From RGIG6374 sp045600965 (GTDB lineage Bacteria > Bacteroidota > Bacteroidia > Bacteroidales > UBA932), in assembly GCA_045600965.1 (NCBI GenBank), contig JAZRYW010000001.1, forward strand, positions 1 through 44,273: a stretch of 44,273 nt of DNA, read 5' to 3'. Position 1 is the first letter of the stretch; each line of letters opens with the position of its first letter. The translations under genes were made by a program, and so were the position numbers. Positions 41,680 through 44,273 of the stretch are shown here, piece by piece. Under the pieces are notes generated by a model, which had not been told where the DNA came from, ran no database searches, and was given only the letters and a program-made list of their open reading frames with translations.

Positions 41680-44196
41680 ATGAAATTCGGTCATATCATA
41701 TCTGCATTTCTCCTCCTCCTTCTGGCGAATGTCGTCGAGGCGCAGGAGAAGTCGCCTGTGGAGGTTGATTACGACCATCCGAAGACCTATATCGTCGGAG
41801 GCATCACCGTTGAGGGCGTCCGCGACGCCGATGTGCAGAAGATGATAAACTTCACGGGCATCCGCAAGGGGCAGGAGCTGCTGGTCCCGGGAGACGAGAT
41901 CTCCCAGATGGTAAGGCGCTTCTGGACTCAGCGCAGATTCTCCTCTGTCTCCTTCCAGATAGATTCCGTCGGCCAGAAGGACACCGCCTGGTTCGTTCTG
42001 ACTCTTCAGGAACGTCCGAGGATATCCCGCTTCGACTACACCGGAGTGAAGAACTCCGAGAAGGACGACCTCAAGGAGAAGCTCAACCTCAGGACCGGAA
42101 GGGAAGTGTCCGAATACTTCCTCCAGGTTTCCGAAGACCTCATCAAGGACTATTATGCCGAAAAGGGCTTCCTGAACTGCGAGGTGGACATCATCCAGAC
42201 TCCCGATACGATGATAAACAACGCCGTCAAGGTGACTTTCGCCGTTGACCGCAAGCAGCGTGTCAAGATCAAGGAGATCACCTACGGCGGCATCGGTGAT
42301 GACATCAGCGTCTTCAAGCTCGACAAGTCGATGAAGAAGACAAAGGCCAACAAATGGTACAATTTCTTCAGTTCCAAGAAGTTCAACGAGGAGGAATATG
42401 AGAATGACCGTCAGAGCCTGCTCGATGTGTTCCACGAAGCCGGGTATCGTGACGCAAGAGTGGTCAAGGACTCCATATATTATGTGGAGGAGGACCGCCT
42501 GGGCATCAACTTCGAGTTCGACAAGGGAAAGAAGTATTATTTCCGTGACGTGACCTGGACAGGCAACTCAGTCTATACGGCCGAAGACCTGAACAGCGTG
42601 CTTATGGTCAAGAAAGGCGACGTCTACGACGTCGTCAATATGGAGAAGCGCCTCTACGGCGGCGGCAAGGAGAATGAAATCGCGGTTGCCAATCTCTACC
42701 GCGACAACGGATACCTCTTCTTCAACGTTACTCCAGTGGAACTTAACATCGAGGGCGATTCCGTGGATGTCGAGATGCGTATGGTGGAAGGCAAACCGGC
42801 TACGTTCAACAACATCATAATCAACGGCAACAATATCACCAACGAAAAGGTTGTCCGCAGGGCCGTGTTCACCCGTCCCGGGTATCTCTACCGCCAGACC
42901 GACTTCGAGCGTTCGATAAGGGAGATCGCCTCAATGGGACATTTCGACCAGGAAAAGGCCGCCTCCCCCGAAGGATGGAGTCTCATACCCAATCCTATGA
43001 ACAACACCGTTGACGTGTCATACAATGTCACCGAGAAGCCCAACAGCCAGCTTGAACTTTCCGGAGGATGGGGAGCGAACACCTTTGTGGCCACCGTCGG
43101 TGTAAGTTTCAACAACTTCTCAATAGCCAACGTGGGGAAGAAGGAGATGTGGCATCCCGTGCCCCTCGGAGATTCACAGCAGCTTTCCTTCCGCTATCAG
43201 ACCAACGGTACATACTACACCTGTCTGACTGCAAGTTTCGTCGAGCCGTGGCTGTTCGGAAAGAAACCCACCTCGCTCAGCGTTTCCGCCTACTACACCA
43301 AGCAGACGAATTCGTACATCTCCTACTACTACAGCGTACTCAACGACGACGAGTATATGGAGGTTTACGGAGCGTCCGTCGGGCTTGGAAAACGTCTGAA
43401 ATGGCCTGACAATTTCTTTGTCCTCTACAATTCTCTGAGCTGGCAGTCATACAGGCTCAAGGACTGGTCGTACTATTTCATGTTCGACACGGGCGTGTCC
43501 CACAACCTGAGCTGGAACATCAATCTGAGCAGGAACAACACCGACCAGATGATCTATCCCCGACAGGGCTGCGATGTCACGCTCGGCCTTCAGATCACTC
43601 CTCCCTATTCGCTTTTCCGCGACCGCAACACCGATTATGCGTCAATGACGGACGCAGAGCGCTACAAGTGGATAGAGTACCATAAATGGACGGTCAAGGG
43701 CACCTACTACCAGAAACTTGCAGGAGACCTGGTGCTTATGACAAGGGCTCACTTCGGCTACCTCGGCTACTACAACCGCAATCTGGGCTATTCCCCCTTC
43801 GAAGGTTATCTGGTCGGTGGTGACGGTATGTCCGGCTACAACACTTACGGATCGGAGGTCATCGCTCTTCGCGGTTACGACAACTACTCCCTGACGCCTT
43901 ACTCCGACGGTGTCTACCAGGGCCACCTCTACGACAAGTTCACGCTCGAACTGAGATACCCCGTGATAATGCAGACCCAGTCCACCATCTATGCGCTGCT
44001 CTTCCTCGAAGGGGGCAACTGCTGGGAGGACATACGCGATTTCAATCCGTTCGAGATCAAGCGTTCCGCAGGTGTCGGCGTGCGTGTCTACCTGCCTATC
44101 GTAGGTATGCTCGGGATTGACTGGGGATGGGGCTTCGACAACAAGCCGGGCGTAGAGAAGAGCCACTTCCATTTCGTTATCGGCCAACAATTCTAG
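41680..44196 (+). CDS. bamA: Outer-membrane assembly factor BamA
   Basis: An 838-aa Omp85 protein: signal peptide (MKFGHIISAFLLLLLANVVEAQ region, about 1-22), POTRA repeats to about 430 (IVGGITVEGV, ISRFDYTGVK, VKIKEITYGG, YYFRDVTWTGN, TFNNIIINGN), then a 16-strand type barrel from about 450 to the terminal Phe in IGQQF. It inserts outer-membrane barrels, working with BamD (32302) and Skp (38598). I start at the ATG at 41680, since the frame's upstream TTG overlaps a promoter element. Confidence 0.95.
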   Translation: MKFGHIISAFLLLLLANVVEAQEKSPVEVDYDHPKTYIVGGITVEGVRDADVQKMINFTGIRKGQELLVPGDEISQMVRRFWTQRRFSSVSFQIDSVGQKDTAWFVLTLQERPRISRFDYTGVKNSEKDDLKEKLNLRTGREVSEYFLQVSEDLIKDYYAEKGFLNCEVDIIQTPDTMINNAVKVTFAVDRKQRVKIKEITYGGIGDDISVFKLDKSMKKTKANKWYNFFSSKKFNEEEYENDRQSLLDVFHEAGYRDARVVKDSIYYVEEDRLGINFEFDKGKKYYFRDVTWTGNSVYTAEDLNSVLMVKKGDVYDVVNMEKRLYGGGKENEIAVANLYRDNGYLFFNVTPVELNIEGDSVDVEMRMVEGKPATFNNIIINGNNITNEKVVRRAVFTRPGYLYRQTDFERSIREIASMGHFDQEKAASPEGWSLIPNPMNNTVDVSYNVTEKPNSQLELSGGWGANTFVATVGVSFNNFSIANVGKKEMWHPVPLGDSQQLSFRYQTNGTYYTCLTASFVEPWLFGKKPTSLSVSAYYTKQTNSYISYYYSVLNDDEYMEVYGASVGLGKRLKWPDNFFVLYNSLSWQSYRLKDWSYYFMFDTGVSHNLSWNINLSRNNTDQMIYPRQGCDVTLGLQITPPYSLFRDRNTDYASMTDAERYKWIEYHKWTVKGTYYQKLAGDLVLMTRAHFGYLGYYNRNLGYSPFEGYLVGGDGMSGYNTYGSEVIALRGYDNYSLTPYSDGVYQGHLYDKFTLELRYPVIMQTQSTIYALLFLEGGNCWEDIRDFNPFEIKRSAGVGVRVYLPIVGMLGIDWGWGFDNKPGVEKSHFHFVIGQQF

Positions 44197-44273
44197 AACC
44201 TGTTTTGAAATGATTAACTTCAATACTTATGTTTCTTTTTCGCATATTTTTCGCTGCTTTTCAGTCACAACGG

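Noticed and set aside
44210..44273. Open frame running off the right edge after bamA
   Set aside because: Only 64 nt are visible; no ribosome site, promoter or recognisable N-terminus, so it cannot be supported. Positions 44197-44273 are left without a gene.
1..44273. CRISPR array, rRNA genes, intact insertion sequences
   Set aside because: No regularly spaced repeats, no rRNA-like sequence, and no transposase or recombinase coding region was found on either strand.

Overview
The window looks like a chromosomal segment of a Bacteroidales (Bacteroidota) bacterium; I cannot name the family or genus. The evidence is: (i) lineage-typical protein families (a GLPGLI-motif protein, a DUF5683 protein next to ParAB and an MltD-like transglycosylase, a Bacteroidota-type omega subunit, a Skp/OmpH protein with a transmembrane-like N-terminus, large carboxypeptidase-regulatory/plug/barrel outer-membrane proteins); and (ii) upstream of many genes and both tRNAs, the Bacteroidota sigma-ABfr promoter signature, a -7 element TAnnTTTG with TTTG or TTTC about 18-20 bp further upstream.

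Positions 1-7190 are an accessory region, visibly AT-richer than the rest for most of its length. It opens with palindromes and a start-less winged-helix fragment. Then comes a six-gene, tightly overlapping minus-strand operon (6425 down to 441): an 84-aa secreted Cys-containing peptide precursor, a GLPGLI protein, a CxxC thioredoxin-like lipoprotein, a signal peptidase I (S26) homologue with a lipoprotein-type N-terminus, a TolB-like beta-propeller lipoprotein, and a large TonB-receptor-like outer-membrane barrel. I read this as a candidate dedicated system for processing, disulfide handling and surface export of a small peptide; it is the most interesting item here. The region closes with a prophage-type small membrane-protein gene broken by a frameshift and a roughly 105-nt element that folds into a closed multi-stem structure.

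Positions 7397-44196 are GC-richer, orderly housekeeping DNA: obg-PAP2-lplA; dagK-like (minus); parA-parB-DUF5683-mltD; an HhH outer-membrane protein (minus) divergent from hpt-adk-ABCG-type transporter and a lipoprotein; priA (minus) divergent from a Fur-family regulator-GDPD-like lipoprotein-marC operon with a perfect palindrome over the promoter; tRNA-Phe with terminator; dNK-AGCS symporter; nrdD-nrdG; tRNA-Pro with terminator; trxB-bamD-rpoZ-recN-pepP; skp plus a LysM/periplasmic-binding protein and pdxJ (minus); nadK-uppS-bamA. The last group and bamD/skp tie together isoprenoid-carrier synthesis and outer-membrane assembly. The final 77 nt hold no supportable gene.

Several starts were moved from the longest open frame: 26380 (dNK), 27002 (AGCS), 28503 (nrdD), 32302 (bamD), 33140 (rpoZ), 41680 (bamA) and 17237 (HhH barrel), often because a promoter element lies inside the longer frame. 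No rRNA, CRISPR array, intact transposase or recombinase gene was seen.
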